This document shows, in pieces, positions 46,824 through 59,436 of a stretch of 64,000 nt of DNA. Origin of the DNA: Cryptomeria japonica (taxonomy: Eukaryota; Streptophyta; Pinopsida; Cupressales; Cupressaceae). The stretch covers positions 127,147,140-127,211,139 of the forward strand of contig NC_081410.1 in assembly GCF_030272615.1 (NCBI RefSeq). The letters run 5' to 3'. Both the position numbers and the translations under genes were made by a program. Each line of letters opens with the position of its first letter. Position 1 is the first letter of the stretch. A model generated the notes under the pieces. The model was given only the letters and a program-made list of their open reading frames with translations, did not search any database and was not told the DNA's origin.

Positions 46824-46835
46824 TGGTATCAGAGC
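46824..46835 (+). other. Copia-1 primer binding site
   Basis: TGGTATCAGAGC two bases after the LTR (tRNA-Met type). Confidence 0.9.
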
Positions 46836-46892
46836 AACTCCAGGTCCTCGGTGATATAATCTTAACCGCTTGAGGTAAAAGATCCTGCCTTA

Positions 46893-49800
46893 ATGATGAA
46901 GAGGGAAGGTCCTAATTTCAATAGAGATAACTTTGAAATATGGAAGGATGGAATGAAGATCTATATCAAGAGTTTGGGTGCTCAACACTAGAGCTATGTT
47001 GAGAATGTCTATGTAATTCCCACAGGCACTTTAACCGATGATCAGAAAAGAGAGATTCAAGAAAATGGGCAAGTCATGGAAGCCCTTATTAGCAATTTGT
47101 TTGATATTGAGTTCATTGATGTACAAGATAAGGACACTCCTAAAGATGTATGGGACACATTGGAAACTATTTATGGTGGTGATGAGCATGTAAAGAAAGC
47201 TAAGATAGAGAGCCTTAGAGTAAAATTTGAGGACATGAGGATGGTTGAAGGTGAGACCATTCAGCAATATGGTATAAGAATCAAGACTGTTGTTGGAGAT
47301 ATCAAGAGCACTGGTGGAACAATTGATGATGCCACCATTGTTAGTAAAGTCTTGAGATTATTGTTATCGATCTATGCAATCAAAGTTGTTTCTATTCAAG
47401 AACTAAGGTCTATTGACAAAACCAAGGTATCCTTAGACTCTATCATTGCAAAGTTAACTGCATATGAGTTGAATAGCTATGATGGTAGTGTTCAAAAGAC
47501 TGAGTCGGCTTTTAGAGCAACTGTTTCACCAACCAAAAAAGGAAAAGAAGCAAGTACCAGTTATGAATCCATGCAAAGCAGAGGTATGGATGATGAAGAG
47601 ATTTTGATGGTGTTTGAAGCTCTTTTTGCCAAGAGACTTCCAAAAGGTACTGGAAAATATAGAGGTAAGCTTCCTTTAAAATGTTTTTCCTGCAATAAGA
47701 TAGGACATATAGCTGTTAACTGTCCTAACAATGACAATAAGGATAAACTGGAGAGGTTTAGAAAGCATAAAGGAGGAAATAGAAGAAATTGTCTTGTTGC
47801 AGTGGATGAAGGTGTTACTGATGAAGAATCGAAGGATGAAGAGAATGAGGATGTAGTGTTTGTAGCTGTAAAGGAAGAAGTGTCTAACAACAAAGAACTT
47901 GTCTCTCACATTGACCACTCTAATGAGTGCATAATTGATAGTAATTTTTCTCACCACATGACTGGTGATCAGAAAAAAATTTTGTCTCTAGAAGATGGAG
48001 GTGTTGTCAGATTCGACAATGATCCACAATGCTTGGTAAAAGGAAAAGGATCCATCTCACTGAATGGAAGGAGCAATGCGGATGATGTCTACTGGGTAGA
48101 AGGTCTTAAACATAACCTATTGAGTGTTGCCCAGCTAAATGATAAAGGACTCATTCTGGAGTTCAAAGGTAGAGTCTATAGTATAATTGGAAAAAGTGGT
48201 GAACTTATTTCCACTGGTAAGCAGACCAGAGGTAACTTGTTTTAGTTGAATGCCAAGATAAGTCGGTGTCTGATGATGAATTTTGATGAGAGTTGCATAT
48301 GGCATAGGAGACTTTGTCATATGAACTTTGATAATATTGTGAAGGCTAGTAAGATCAAGGCAATACGAGGATTGCCTTTTCTGAACAAACTGGAGAATTC
48401 CTTGTGCAGAGAATGTCAACTTGGGAAGATGTCTTCCTCAAATTTCAAATGTAAGTCTTTTTCAGAAGAAAACTTACTTGATCTAGTGCATACTGATTTG
48501 TGTGGTCCTATGAAAACTAGAAGTATTCATGGAGATAGGTATTTCATTATTCTTACTAATGACTGCTCAAGAATGATGTGGGTCACATTCTTGAAAGACA
48601 AATCTGAGGCGTTTAGAAAGTTCAAAGCCTTTAGATCATTAGTAGAGAAGGAAAGTGGTCAAAAGATAAAATGCCTAAGAATTGATCAAGGAGGTGAATT
48701 CACTTCTGATGAATTCAACAAGTACTATGAAGATAGCGGTATCAAGAGGTAATTGTTTGCCCCAAGGACACCACAACAAAATGGCATAGCAGAAAGGAAT
48801 AACAAGACTGTAGTTGAAGCGTCTAGAACAATGTTGATCCAAGGAAAGGTTTCTCACACTTTTTGGAGAGAAGCGATACACACTGCAGTCTATACTATGA
48901 ACCAGATACTCATCAAGAAAGGTAGAGTTAAAACCCCTTATGAGTATTAGACCGAGAAAACTCCCATAGTGAGTTATTTTAAAGTGTTTGGTAGTAAGTA
49001 TTACATCAAGAGAGGTGAGCATCTAAGCAAGTTTGATGCTAAATGTGATGAAGGAATATTTCTAGGATATTCCACTAAGAGCAAATCTCTCAAGTCCTAC
49101 AACAATAGAACATAGAAAATTGTTGAGAGTATCAATGTCAGGGTTGATGAATCCCTTGAGGAACCTTTGGAAACCTGCAGTGAGGAAGTGGAAGATGAAC
49201 CGAGTATAGCCTTCTGGGAACCAGTTAAGAAAGAAACAAGTAAATATCTTAGTGTTCCTATACTAGTAGAAGCTACAGTAGGTGAAGAAGAAGAGGTAAG
49301 TGGAGAAGAAGAGGAAAAACTAGCAGAACCAGCTAGAGTCATTCCTAGGTATGTGAAACTACATCATGATTCAAAGAAAATCATAGGAGATAAAGATGCA
49401 GGGATACTCACAAGAAGAAAGGTGAAAGAAAACTCTTGCATTATTTCTGAATTGGAGCCCAAGAATTCTAGAGAAGCACTTACAGATGAAGACTGGATTA
49501 AGACAATGGAAGAGGAGATAGACCAAATAGAAAAGAATGCAACATGGTCCTTGGTACCTAGACCAGAACACGAGAATGTCATAGATACCAAATGGGTCTT
49601 CAGGAATAAGCTAAATGAAGAAGGTATAGTTGTGAGTAACAAGGCAAGACTTGTATGCAAAGGATATGCTCAAGAAGGAGAAGACTATGGAGAAATATTT
49701 TCTCCTGTGGCTAGACTGGAAGGTGTCTGAATGCTACTTGCATTTGTAGCATTCAAGGGATTTAAGGTTTATCATATGGATGTGAAGTCTGCATTCTTGA

Positions 49801-50983
49801 ATGGAACCCTAGAAGAAGAAGTGTATATTGAGCAACCAGATGGGTTTTCCTTATCAGAACATAGTAACATGGTGTGTAGATTACACAAAGCCCTCTATGG
49901 ATTGAAACAAGCACCTAGGGCATGGTATGAATGGTTACACTCTCATCTTGTGAAGATAAGATTTCAGAGAACAAGTGAGGATAGCAACATCTACCTAAAA
50001 TTTGAAGGTGATCAGATTCTGATCTGTGAAGTATTTGTAGATGACATAATCTTTGGAGGAGATGATAAAATGAGTCATGCTTTTGCAGATGAAATGAAGA
50101 AAGAGTTTGAGATGTCTCTAATTGGAGAGATAAAGTTCTTTATTGATTTAAATATTCAGCAAATGAAAGAGGGTATCTTTATTACCCAGTCCAAGTATGT
50201 CAAAGAGGTATTGAAGACCTTTGGCATGGAGAAGAGAAAACTAGTTTGTACACCGATGGTGACCGGCTGTAAACTAAGGAAGATGATTCAATGTTGGTGA
50301 ATGAGAAGGAGTACCGGTCAATGATCGGTAAGCTACACTATAGGGTGCATGGCAGACCAAATATTGCTCATGTAGTGGGCATAGTAGCTCCTTTTCAGAA
50401 AATTCCAAGAGAATCCCACTTGGTAGCTGTCAAGCGGATTCTTAGATATCTGAAAGGAACAGTTGACTATGGATTGTGGTATCTATATAATGGTGACTTT
50501 AATCTCAAAGTATATACCGATGCCAATTGGGCAGGTAATGTAGATGACCGGAAGAGCACAACCAGTGGAGCATTATTTCTTGGTGGAAGACTAATCTCCT
50601 AGACAAGCAAGAAGCAGAGCTATACTTCTCAGTCTATAGCTGAAGCAGAATATGTGGTAGCATTTATGAGCTACACTCAAGCAATCTTGATGAAACATGT
50701 ATTGGAAGGTTTCAAAGTACCTATATCTAAATTGGTGAGTATATTTTGTGACAATACTAGTGCAATAAATATTTCCAAGAATCCAGTATTGCATGCTAGA
50801 GCTAAGCACATTGAGCTCAAGTATCATTTCTTGAGAGAGAAGGTACTGAATAAGGAGGTTGTACTAGAACATGTTTCCAATAAGGAGCAGCTAGCAGATA
50901 TATTCACTAAACCCTTACCAAAGACTACATTTACCTATTTGAGAGGTGAATTAGGGGTTCTACCCCTTCATGAAGTCAACTAA
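46893..50983 (+). pseudogene. Copia-1 Gag-Pol, broken by seven stops and a frameshift
   Basis: All copia parts are in order. Gag (46893-47700). CCHC knuckle CFSCNKIGHIAVNCPN (about 47683). Protease region IIDSNFSHHMTG (about 47930; D-S-N where D-S/T-G is usual). Pre-integrase HHCC (CIWHRRLCHMNF, CRECQLGK). Integrase core with LRIDQGGEF and PQQNGIAERNN (about 48480-48800). RT (49480-50240) with VYHMDVKSAFLNG and catalytic FVDD at about 50036. RNase H (50500-50950; YTDANWAG, AEAEYVV). Stops in frame lie at 46989, 48243, 48750, 48948, 49113, 49728 and 50600, with a one-base loss near 50282. Each stop can be explained by one C-to-T or G-to-A change. The ATG at 46893 opens the frame 58 bases past the PBS. 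Confidence 0.9.
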
Positions 50984-51227
50984 AGTTGTTTGCTCCACAT
51001 CAGTCAGGTACTACAGTGTCAAATCTTTTAGGATTGATGTGTTGAAGGATGATACTCCATAGGGGGAGCAGCATAGTGGAGAATGGAAGCTTGTGCCTCC
51101 ACTTTGGCATTGTTGTCAAAGGGAGAGAAGATATCTGATGTATGGGGAGAAGATATCTGATGATGCAGAATATACTCATCTATGATGTTTACAATTGCAA
51201 TGCTACACTGAGTATTTCCATCAATGT

Positions 51228-51240
51228 CAAAGGGGCAGAT
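51228..51240 (+). other. Copia-1 polypurine tract
   Basis: CAAAGGGGCAGAT directly before the right LTR. A second purine run, AGGGGGAGCAG, lies upstream at 51061. Confidence 0.8.
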
Positions 51241-52646
51241 TGTTGGCATATGATGAACCAACATGTTGATATGATGATAATGTATGTTGTCATTGATGTC
51301 AATAAGTGCAAGTGAACCAGTATGCAGATTGGAAGAAGTTGGTGAACCGGTATGAAGAGATGTAGTGAACCGGCATATGGGTTTCATTAAGTGTGACTAC
51401 CGGTTGATAGTCTCAGCTCTAGGGTTTCCGGTTTGGCAATCTCACTTGTGCAATGCAACCGATGACATTTTGTGATCAGCTAGCTAAGAGATGAAGATGA
51501 GATTGTGATGCCACGTCAACTTTGTACACGTGAAGAATTTCCTTGAGGATCTTGCGTGTGAAGATCGATTGCATTAACTATCTACCTCGGGAATGAACAT
51601 GCTTCTTAGTGGTATGAGAAGAAAGCATGATGAGTTACTTATTTCTATGTGTGGTGAAGAATGGATGATGTAGATTATCTTGTGATCTGTTTAAAATTGT
51701 ATTGCTATATGCAAAGTGTTTGGACGTTCGGGATTGGACCGCTTGTATTGTAAACCTAAAATGCTTAGGGTTTAGGGTTTATTCTACTGACCTAATTGTT
51801 GTCTATAAGGTTGATGATGTTTGTTATTGTAAGTTGTTGGAAAATGTTGTGTGTGTATCCGAGTGATGAGATACTTGTCAGACCAGTGAGAGAAAACTAT
51901 AGAGTGTGATTGCAGAGTAGAGGAACTAAAAAGGATATGCCTTAGCATATAGTTTTGTTATCAGATCAAATCTTTACCTGTTGTCTTCTAACCATTTCAA
52001 CAGAAGGAAAATCCCTTTGTCGGGTAGCTTTAACGGGCTTACTATAAATCCTCTAACCAGGTGACTCAAGTTCATTGATTTCTTTAAATCCTCTAGCAAG
52101 GTAACCTTTAACAGGGTATATAGCCATCCCTTAACCGGGTGATCTTTAACAGGATCGGTTCCTAGAAAAACCTTATGGTAAAGTCTTTAACTGGACTAGG
52201 CTCCTAACAGAGTGAGCTTCAAAAGAGTTCAAAAACAAGCTTGTGCGTATTCATCCCCACCGTGGTTTTTCCCATTTGGGTTCGCACGTGAAAAATCTGT
52301 GTGTCATGAGTGGTGCCTTTTTTATGTGATGATTAAGTATTCTTTGTTTAAGTGATTATGCATGCAGAGCTAATGATTATGGTATTATTGGCACACCACA
52401 TGCATATGTTTATGGGTGTAGTTATCAAGTATTGAATGTATCTGAAGGGTTTAGTTTTACCATTTTATGTTGTTTGAGGTATTACTGTGTTTAACCGGTA
52501 TTGCCATGGTTAAGTTCAGTAATGAAGACAACCGATTATCAATGTTTTAACTTGATAAGTTGCACAAAAGTATTTGTATGTACTGATTCACCCTCCCCCC
52601 CCTCTCAGTACCAGTTAGGGTATCTGTTGTTCATCATTATTCATCA
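51241..52646 (+). repeat. Copia-1 right LTR
   Basis: Same ends as the left LTR. The TTTTTCCCATTTGGG box is at about 52266 and the short-phrase array at about 52030-52220. Confidence 0.9.
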
Positions 52647-53176
52647 AGGATAGCTTCTTTGTTGTTAGGTATGGTGGTCTTTGGTTGATGGTTAATATTG
52701 CTGCAATATGCAAAGGGATTTTCATCACCAAGGATTGTGATCTCTACACCATTATGCGGAAATTTGATACATTGGTGGTAGGTAGATGACACTGCTTGCA
52801 TGGCATGTATCCAAGGTCTTCCTAACAAGAGATTATATGGCAGAGGAAGGTCTAGAACCTAGAAAACTATATGTTTCACCATCGGCCCAACCCTGATAGG
52901 TAAAACAATAGCTCCTCTGGAAAAATGCTTTGCATCATCATAAGCTTTAATGGTTATCCTTTTGTTAGGATCCACTGATTCTACTGCATGCCCTTATGTT
53001 GTGACCAACTGCAAGGTGCATATATTCAAGCTAGCTCTATTATCAATCAAGACTCTCCTTATTCTATATTGGTTTACAAATTCTTTGATGTGAAGGGATA
53101 CATTATGTGGTTGTTGGAATGAAGCGTTGTCACTTTCAGAAAAAAGTAAGGCATGGTGATGACCTGAGACTGTCAA
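52647..53176 (-). pseudogene. Tat-B protease region (degenerate)
   Basis: RRVLIDNRASLNICTL carries the aspartic protease site with D-N-R in place of D-S-G, so it is inactive. Further on LGRPWIHAMQAVSSTYHQ and IKFPHNGVEI match the usual C-terminal half of gypsy Tat proteases. Copia-1 interrupts the protein just after KEAIL. A stop lies between the two halves. Confidence 0.75.
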
Positions 53177-55093
53177 CCATGGCTTGAAATTGATCCGTGT
53201 TTAGGCTAGCGGGGACTGACACTTCTTGGAGACCTTGGTCCAAGATTGTTTTGTGTGATGGAGATAAGCACAAAATCTCTAATATGGATATGAGTGCGGG
53301 CATTTTATCTAACTGTTCCATAAGATTATACTGCTTAGGGAGGGGTGTCATTCCTTGTGGAGCTTCTTTAATAGTGATCTTGCTATGATGCATAACAATG
53401 TTGCATGCAAGATTTGGATCTTTGATCGTGAGAGTTGCAACTTGTTCGTTAGCGTCATAGAGGTGATTCATAGTATAATTATATGCAGCTTGTGTATAAT
53501 TTGTAGTATCTGTGTTTCGCCCAGAGGTAGAAGGACCCCTTTGATCATGTGATGAAGTGAATTGTTGAACATTAGATTATCGTCATTGGATGTTTTAGGG
53601 TCATGTCCTTTTATTTCAATTTCTCCTCTATCAATAAGATCTTGAACAAGATCTTTCATTCGATGGCAATTGCTCGTCTTATGCCCTTTTCCCTGGTGAA
53701 ATTCACAATGTTCATTATCACGCCACCATGGAGGTTTGACCTGAGGCTCATAGTTAGAGGTTTTTGGTAAGGTCACAAGATTGGAAGAGACCAATTTACG
53801 CAATATTATTTTGATGGGTTCCCCTAAGGGTGTGTATGGTGTTTTAGTTTGAAATTTTGTTGCCTTTGTTTGGGTTCTTCTTGTTGTGTGTTGTGACCTT
53901 TATTTTGTGGTTTATTGGTGGTGTTGTTGTTAGGAGGGGGATTTTATCCTACAAATCTGACCATGGGTTTTGCAACTTTTACTGTTTGGGCATCCACTAT
54001 CCCGTCATTGACAACGTTCTTGTTCTTGTTCCAGAAATTTGGTTTATCACTATTATAACGTGGACGAGGGTCATCTTTGGGTTCATTGTATATTTTGATA
54101 AGTCCCTTTTTGATAAGGGCTCATTCAAATTTTAGTCCTTGAGTGATCATCTCTTCAAAGCCTTCATGTCTAAATGGAATTCCATCTCATCATTCAAGTT
54201 GGAAATGAATATTTGCACTAGTTCTTGCTCAGGTAAATGAAGAGAACGTCTGCTAGACAATTGTCTACACCATTGTAGGAAAGCTGAGAACAACTCCCCT
54301 GTTTTTTGTTTAGTGTTACATAAATCTACCGTGGTAACATTGTGTTCTATGTTATGTGCATAATGAGTGATGAATTTTTGAACTAATTCCTCAAATGTTC
54401 TAATGCAACCTAGTAATCGGGAAAACCATTGTGTGGTTGTGCCTCCCAAACTTTTAGAAAAAAGGTGCATTAGATAGGTGTCCTCATAGGCCACCTCTAA
54501 ACAAGCTGAGTGAAATTCTCGTACATGATCTCTAGGGTCTCCTTTGTCCCTGTACTTTTCAAACTTGGGTGTTTCAAACCCTTGCAGAAAAGGTGGCATA
54601 TGCATGTTCCTATCAAAAGGATAGGGACAAATATCGTTAAGTGAAAACCACGTAGTCTTCACACACTATTGAGTTGTTGAGCGAGATTTTCTACTTGTTG
54701 TCTCAACATGTCTATTTCGGAAGGAGGAGGAGGTGGGGGATTTCCTTGATGATTAAGGTCATAGCAGAATTAATCTCTCCCTCTTCCACCATCGTTATGG
54801 CTATGTTGCTCAAATGTCTACCATATTTGTGTGGTATAAAAGTTAGAGGGTAGTTTAGCACCCTCTTGAGCAAGTCTCAAAAAATGAGCATCTGCATTGT
54901 TTCTAAGGATTTCATCAAAGAGACGATTGAACTTGGGATTATGTTGTGCTCTTTCTATATCTTTGAGAGTTGGAGTGCTAGGATCTTCATCATTAGTGCC
55001 TCGTCCAATGGCCTCTTAAAAATTGTTGATTTTTTCTTCCTCCTCATCTTTGTTCTCTGGTTGTCAGTTTCTCATTGATCTTGTTTGAGCCAT
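53177..55093 (-). pseudogene. Tat-B Gag (degenerate)
   Basis: The start chosen is the ATG at 55093 (MAQTRSMRN), typical of this lineage; stops follow soon after. A proline-rich stretch precedes the gag domain at 54662-54147 (DICPYPFDRN, YLMHLFSKSLGG, TRTFEELVQ-type region), which parallels Tat-A. A His/Cys knuckle-like segment (CEFHQGKGHKTSNCHRMKDL) lies at about 53700, then a basic/acidic tail to the protease. Gag would build the particle. Several stops and frameshifts. Confidence 0.8.
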
Positions 55094-57955
55094 GTTGTTT
55101 GAAAGTTTGAGGTTTGGTGAAAGTAATTTATGAGCTGGTGATGAAATGTTTGATGGAAGATAAGTGTTTGTGAAATGTTTGTTGGAAGATGGATCTCTAA
55201 CACTAAAGATTGGATGTTTAACCAAGTTCTTTGTGAATTGCTCTTGTGTTTTCAACAATTTTGATGTGATAAGGTATAGCAAGGTTTGAGATGTGTTACA
55301 AACCAAGCTACCTAGCAATGAGAGGATGCACTCATAAACTAGTTTTAACCTGTGTAGAAATGCCTCTTAGGATGATTGATCCTAGATGTAGAGACACTTT
55401 AAAAAGTGATTTGTTGTTTTGATTTAGCAATATTTAAAAGAACTTAGGACAAGACCCATTTGTGTTTTGAGAGTTTGAATGGTTTTTGTGATGTGTAAAG
55501 GTGAAAATGTGTAGAATATGCACCTCAATAAAAAAAATTATATCACAAAGGGAGTTTCTACTTCTTCCTCTCTCTCAGAGGTTGGTGGTTCCCCACGAGC
55601 TACATTGTATGTGATACAGATTTGAGGAAGAAAGAAGGATTGATCTTTCTCATGTTGTTTTTGTGATAAACCAAGACTTTATATTGAGTAAAAGCTCTAT
55701 TTTTCAAAGGCTCTTTGTCAAATTCGTTAGATTTTCCTTGAAGATACAAGTGTATATGGCACAACAAGAGTCTGTGTGAGAGAAAAATTTGTCTATTGAT
55801 ATAGAATAACTTCTTTCTTTTGATAAGAAATTTTGAACTCAATTGTCTCTTTTTCAATGTGGTCTTCTGATGAAGACTCATTTTTCTCAAGATGTGAGTG
55901 ATGGTCATACAAACTGATATTGTGTTTCACTTGGTGATGTTTGTTTGTTTATCAATGATTGAGGTGGATTTGTTGGATGAATAATTGGTTTAAGATTGTT
56001 CTGAATTTCTTTGACAAGAAAACACAGTAAGCACAAAGCACAATAACCTTGCTCCTTTTCAACAAAAGGCAAAAATAGGTGTGGGTCTAGATCAACCCAA
56101 TCATGAAATTTATTGACCCTTTTTACAAATTTATTTTAATGTTCCCAAAGCTTGAAGTTGGCCCAAATTGTTACTGGTTTGACACAAGATAAAGACAAGT
56201 CAAGGACTTTTTATCCCTAAGGTCAATTGGCCAGTTGCGATATTTTCAGCCCACATCTTGATATTTCTTCAACTTTGGTACTACATACCTTATGAATCCC
56301 GTCGTAGCAGGTAAGGATGTGATACACTAAGTCTTGCATGAGCATAACAGATAGATGATCCCTATGATGAGGGGGTTACCACTTTTATCAAGCTACAAGT
56401 AGCCTTTCAAAAAGCCTTGTTTCTACTCAAGGAAATATGTATGGTGAGTATCTTGGGAGCAAAACCATCTATGCTCTTGCACTAAACTTTTCACAAATAT
56501 CCTCAATCAATAGAACAGGTGGGCTTCTATAATAAAAGGTGTCTAGTAATGTTTGATGTCTTTGGACATAAGTTCATTCTGCAGTGACTCACTTAAGAGC
56601 CTTGTAACTTTTGGTGGGGCCAATATGTCCTTTCGGTAAGTTACACTATAGCAACAGCTACACCCAAGGCTACAATTTTCACTCTCATCTGATTTCTATA
56701 GTGGCTTGAAGGATTTACCACGCAAGGTCATTCCCAAGAATGATGTATCTCTTGGTAGGCCTCTCTTAAATATATAAACTTTCGAGCATTACTAACACTT
56801 TTCTCTTGCACCTAGGACCACAAGAGCCAAGGGAGAGGATAGCGTGTGTTAGAAGTGGGACCACTCTACAGATTTTTGCATAAGTGTGCCAAACACTGAA
56901 AACACTTGCTCTTTTTAACTGATTTATTGCAATGTGATCTATATGCTATTTGGAGATTTTGCTCCAACAGCCATGGTGTTCTTTTTAACTTCACAAGGCA
57001 ATTCGTTTTCTAACTAGGAAATTGAAAAATCTTGGTCAACCAAATTGAAAGCACATTGCTCAAAGTAAAAGTGAGTTTGTAACAAAAAGGGACAAGTTGT
57101 TTGTTCTTTTTAACTTGCAAAATAGTTGATTGTGAATTTTTAACCTTGCAAGAAATGAAATTTGTTTTTTTTTTTTAAGCACCAAAATGAAAAAAATTGT
57201 TCCTAACTTGCAAAAGAAAAAAAATTTGTTTGTTTGATTTTGTGGTTCTTTTTAACTTTGCAAAATGAAATTTATTTTAAGCTCCAAATTGAAAATTTTG
57301 TTTATTTTAGTCCAAAAGGAAAAATGAAGTTGATTTTAATCCAAAATGAAAAGTGAATTCTTTTTAATCCAATCTTTAAAAGAAAAGCTTAGAAAGAAAG
57401 CAAAAAAAAAATGAAAAATAAGCTTTCTAATTCCCTAACTCCGTGAATCCTGCAACAAGAAGTTAGAAAACCTGCACACAAAAAAAAATGAAAATAGTTA
57501 CTGAAAAAGAATGTTTTTTTTGTTTTGGAGGGCTTCTACAAGCTTAAAATTTTGATTTTCGATTACATAATATATTTTTTTCACTCTCTGTTACAAAAAC
57601 GCTACTCTATGTAAACACAAAAACACTATTTTAATACAGACATGCTAAAAGACTGATAAAAGTGCTAAAAGAACCCCAACTACGCTACTATATGAACAAA
57701 TGTGCTACTTAAAACTATCAAATAAACTGAAATCTTTGTCAGATAGAGAGCGCAAAAGCACTAAAATAGTGACAGCGTCGCTATTTAAACAACAATAGTG
57801 TTATAACCCAGACAAAGGTGCTTCTTCTCTGACAGAAGTGCTAGAACTCTGACAAAAGTGATAACTCAATTGTCGAAAGCGCTAAAACATGTTCAATAGT
57901 GCTAAAGTGCAACCTGTGTGGCAATTTTGGCAATTTTCAAAAAAGTTAGTAGTTT
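55094..57955 (-). other. Tat-B 5' leader with short-motif array
   Basis: Between gag and PBS. Weak ORFs at 55318-55064 and 55908-55600; the latter resembles the Tat-A leader ORF. 57590-57905 carries many variants of GACAAAAGTGCTA and AAAGCGCTAAAAC, as in Tat-A. Low-complexity runs of AAAATGAAA occur at 57150-57510. Confidence 0.5.
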
Positions 57956-57997
57956 CAGATCAGAAGGTTGCGTGTTCGATTCACCTCGGGTTCACCA
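57956..57997 (+). other. tRNA-Trp 3' half including CCA; contains Tat-B PBS
   Basis: On the plus strand, 42 bases from CAGATCAGAAGGTTGCGTG to CGGGTTCACCA follow the 3' half of plant nuclear tRNA-Trp, as I recall it, from the anticodon to the CCA tail, with one difference in the T-stem (CACCTC for CACGTC). The last 18 bases (57980-57997) are the complement of a PBS two bases from the LTR. It is not a tRNA gene: the 5' half is missing and CCA is encoded. Confidence 0.65.
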
Positions 57998-57999
57998 AA

Positions 58000-59436
58000 T
58001 GATGCACTGCAAAAAGAATGTTATGAACACAAGACAAATCACTCATTAGTGTTAGTGTTAGCAGTATCAATCAAAAATGAAATATGAAAGAAACTACAAT
58101 CCTAAGCATACATATCAAGAGAAATATTAAACAGATTATAGAAAGCATACAAAAATGGAGAAAAGACACAAAACACTCCCAAATGTGTGCCAACATGCTC
58201 ATAGTTGCTCCTCCCTTGTTCCTCTCCTCTCCAAGTTCCACATGAGTGTAGCTCTCAGCAACTTTTTGCACTATTACGGATGTCTTATGGAGGTTCAAGA
58301 TTATGAAAATGAAGATTTTGTAAATGCAAGTGTAAACAAACTAATTATGAAAGAAAGCACCTAATTATCTATGTTAATTTTAACCAAAATAACAAAGTAT
58401 TTGTTCCTAAATGCTCTCTCAATTTTACTATAGGTTAGATGCATACAAGATTTCAGGATCTGGATTATGAAGGAATGGGCTCTATCTATAGGAAAAATAG
58501 AGCAATGGATGGTTGAGATTAGGTAATCTCAACAAGGTCTAGGATTGATGGGTTTGTGATCCATGTGAGGGCTTTCAACCCAATCCCAAGATGACAAATG
58601 TCAACATGAGATGGCTTGAGAGGAGAGGGAAGAAGCATTGAATGATTGAAATGACTTGAAGGTTACCTTAGGAGGTAAGGTTAGGCTTGAGTTGAATGAA
58701 TAAAGCCTTTATCTAATGAATAATGCCTTTATCTAATGGACAAACTCGTGTGCAAGAGTTAGTGAGGATAACCATGGTCAAAGCAGTAAATGCTTGAAGA
58801 GACCCATGAGTTAAATGATGGTTGAGTTAGAGGGAAAGTCTCTAACCATGTGGGTGAGTTGAGTTTCACCATTAATGGTCATGTAAGAGTCATAAATGGT
58901 TATGTAAGGACCATTAATGGTTTGGGAGACTTTAGGGGTTAACTTGTTGAAGACATAAAGCCTTTAATGATTTTCAAAGACTTTGATGCTTTGAGAAGTG
59001 ACTCCAAGTTGCTTAGGAATGTGACAATAATTAGGGGATGGGATTAGGCTAATTTAGAATGGATTATAAAAGTCTAGAATGGGTTAGAAGAGTCTAGAAG
59101 AGTCTAGTGGGTTTGGTGGGTGAGAGAAAATAGGATTTTAATTAAAATAAAATTCATTATTTCAACCAAATAGGTGCAACTTGCATTTGTAGGAGAATGC
59201 AAGTGGGGGGGGGGGGGTAGTTTAGGGATTTAAATAAATATTTTATTTATTTATTTAAATGAGGAAAAGGGGGTTAAATTATATAAATATGCTTTATTCA
59301 TTTAATTGATTGTTAGAGTGTGGCTTAATGAATTAATTCAAATAAATTGAATAATTTATTTAGTTAATAGAAAAAGAGGTTGAGGATAAATTAATTAAAT
59401 ATCAATTTAATTAACTGATTATTGATGGTTAAAATT
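58000..59436 (-). repeat. Tat-B 5' LTR, outer end missing
   Basis: Starts TGATGCACTGC beside the PBS and matches 36277-38528 without the solo LTR. It stops at GTTAAAAT, where the 3' LTR continues for ~70 more bases, and is replaced by the block at 59437. The empty target site GGTTT is at 59110-59114. Confidence 0.85.

Larger units (their letters stand above)
45425..52646 (+). mobile_element. Copia-1: full-length Ty1/copia element nested in Tat-B
   Basis: 7,222 bp with LTRs of 1,397 and 1,406 bp, PBS, a single Gag-Pol frame broken by seven stops and one frameshift, PPT and a perfect target duplication. About 25 substitutions in the first ~250 LTR bases (about 10%) make it far older than the chromovirus. 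It sits in opposite orientation inside the Tat-B protease/G-patch coding region. Confidence 0.95.
36277..59436 (-). mobile_element. Tat-B: large Ty3/gypsy Tat-type element, split by nested insertions
   Basis: The minus-strand order is 5' LTR (58000-59436), PBS, ~2.9-kb leader, gag, protease, G-patch, Pro/Thr-rich linker, RT, RNase H, second RNase H, integrase, ~2-kb non-coding, PPT and 3' LTR (36277-38528). After removing Copia-1 and the NA1 solo LTR about 15 kb remains, a size usual for Tat/Ogre elements. The second RNase H after the first is the hallmark of this lineage. Each LTR lacks its outer end, lost to neighbouring elements. Many stops; not functional. Confidence 0.85.

Noticed and set aside
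57956-57997. tRNA-Trp gene
   Set aside because: Only the 3' half is present, CCA is encoded, and it lies at a PBS position.
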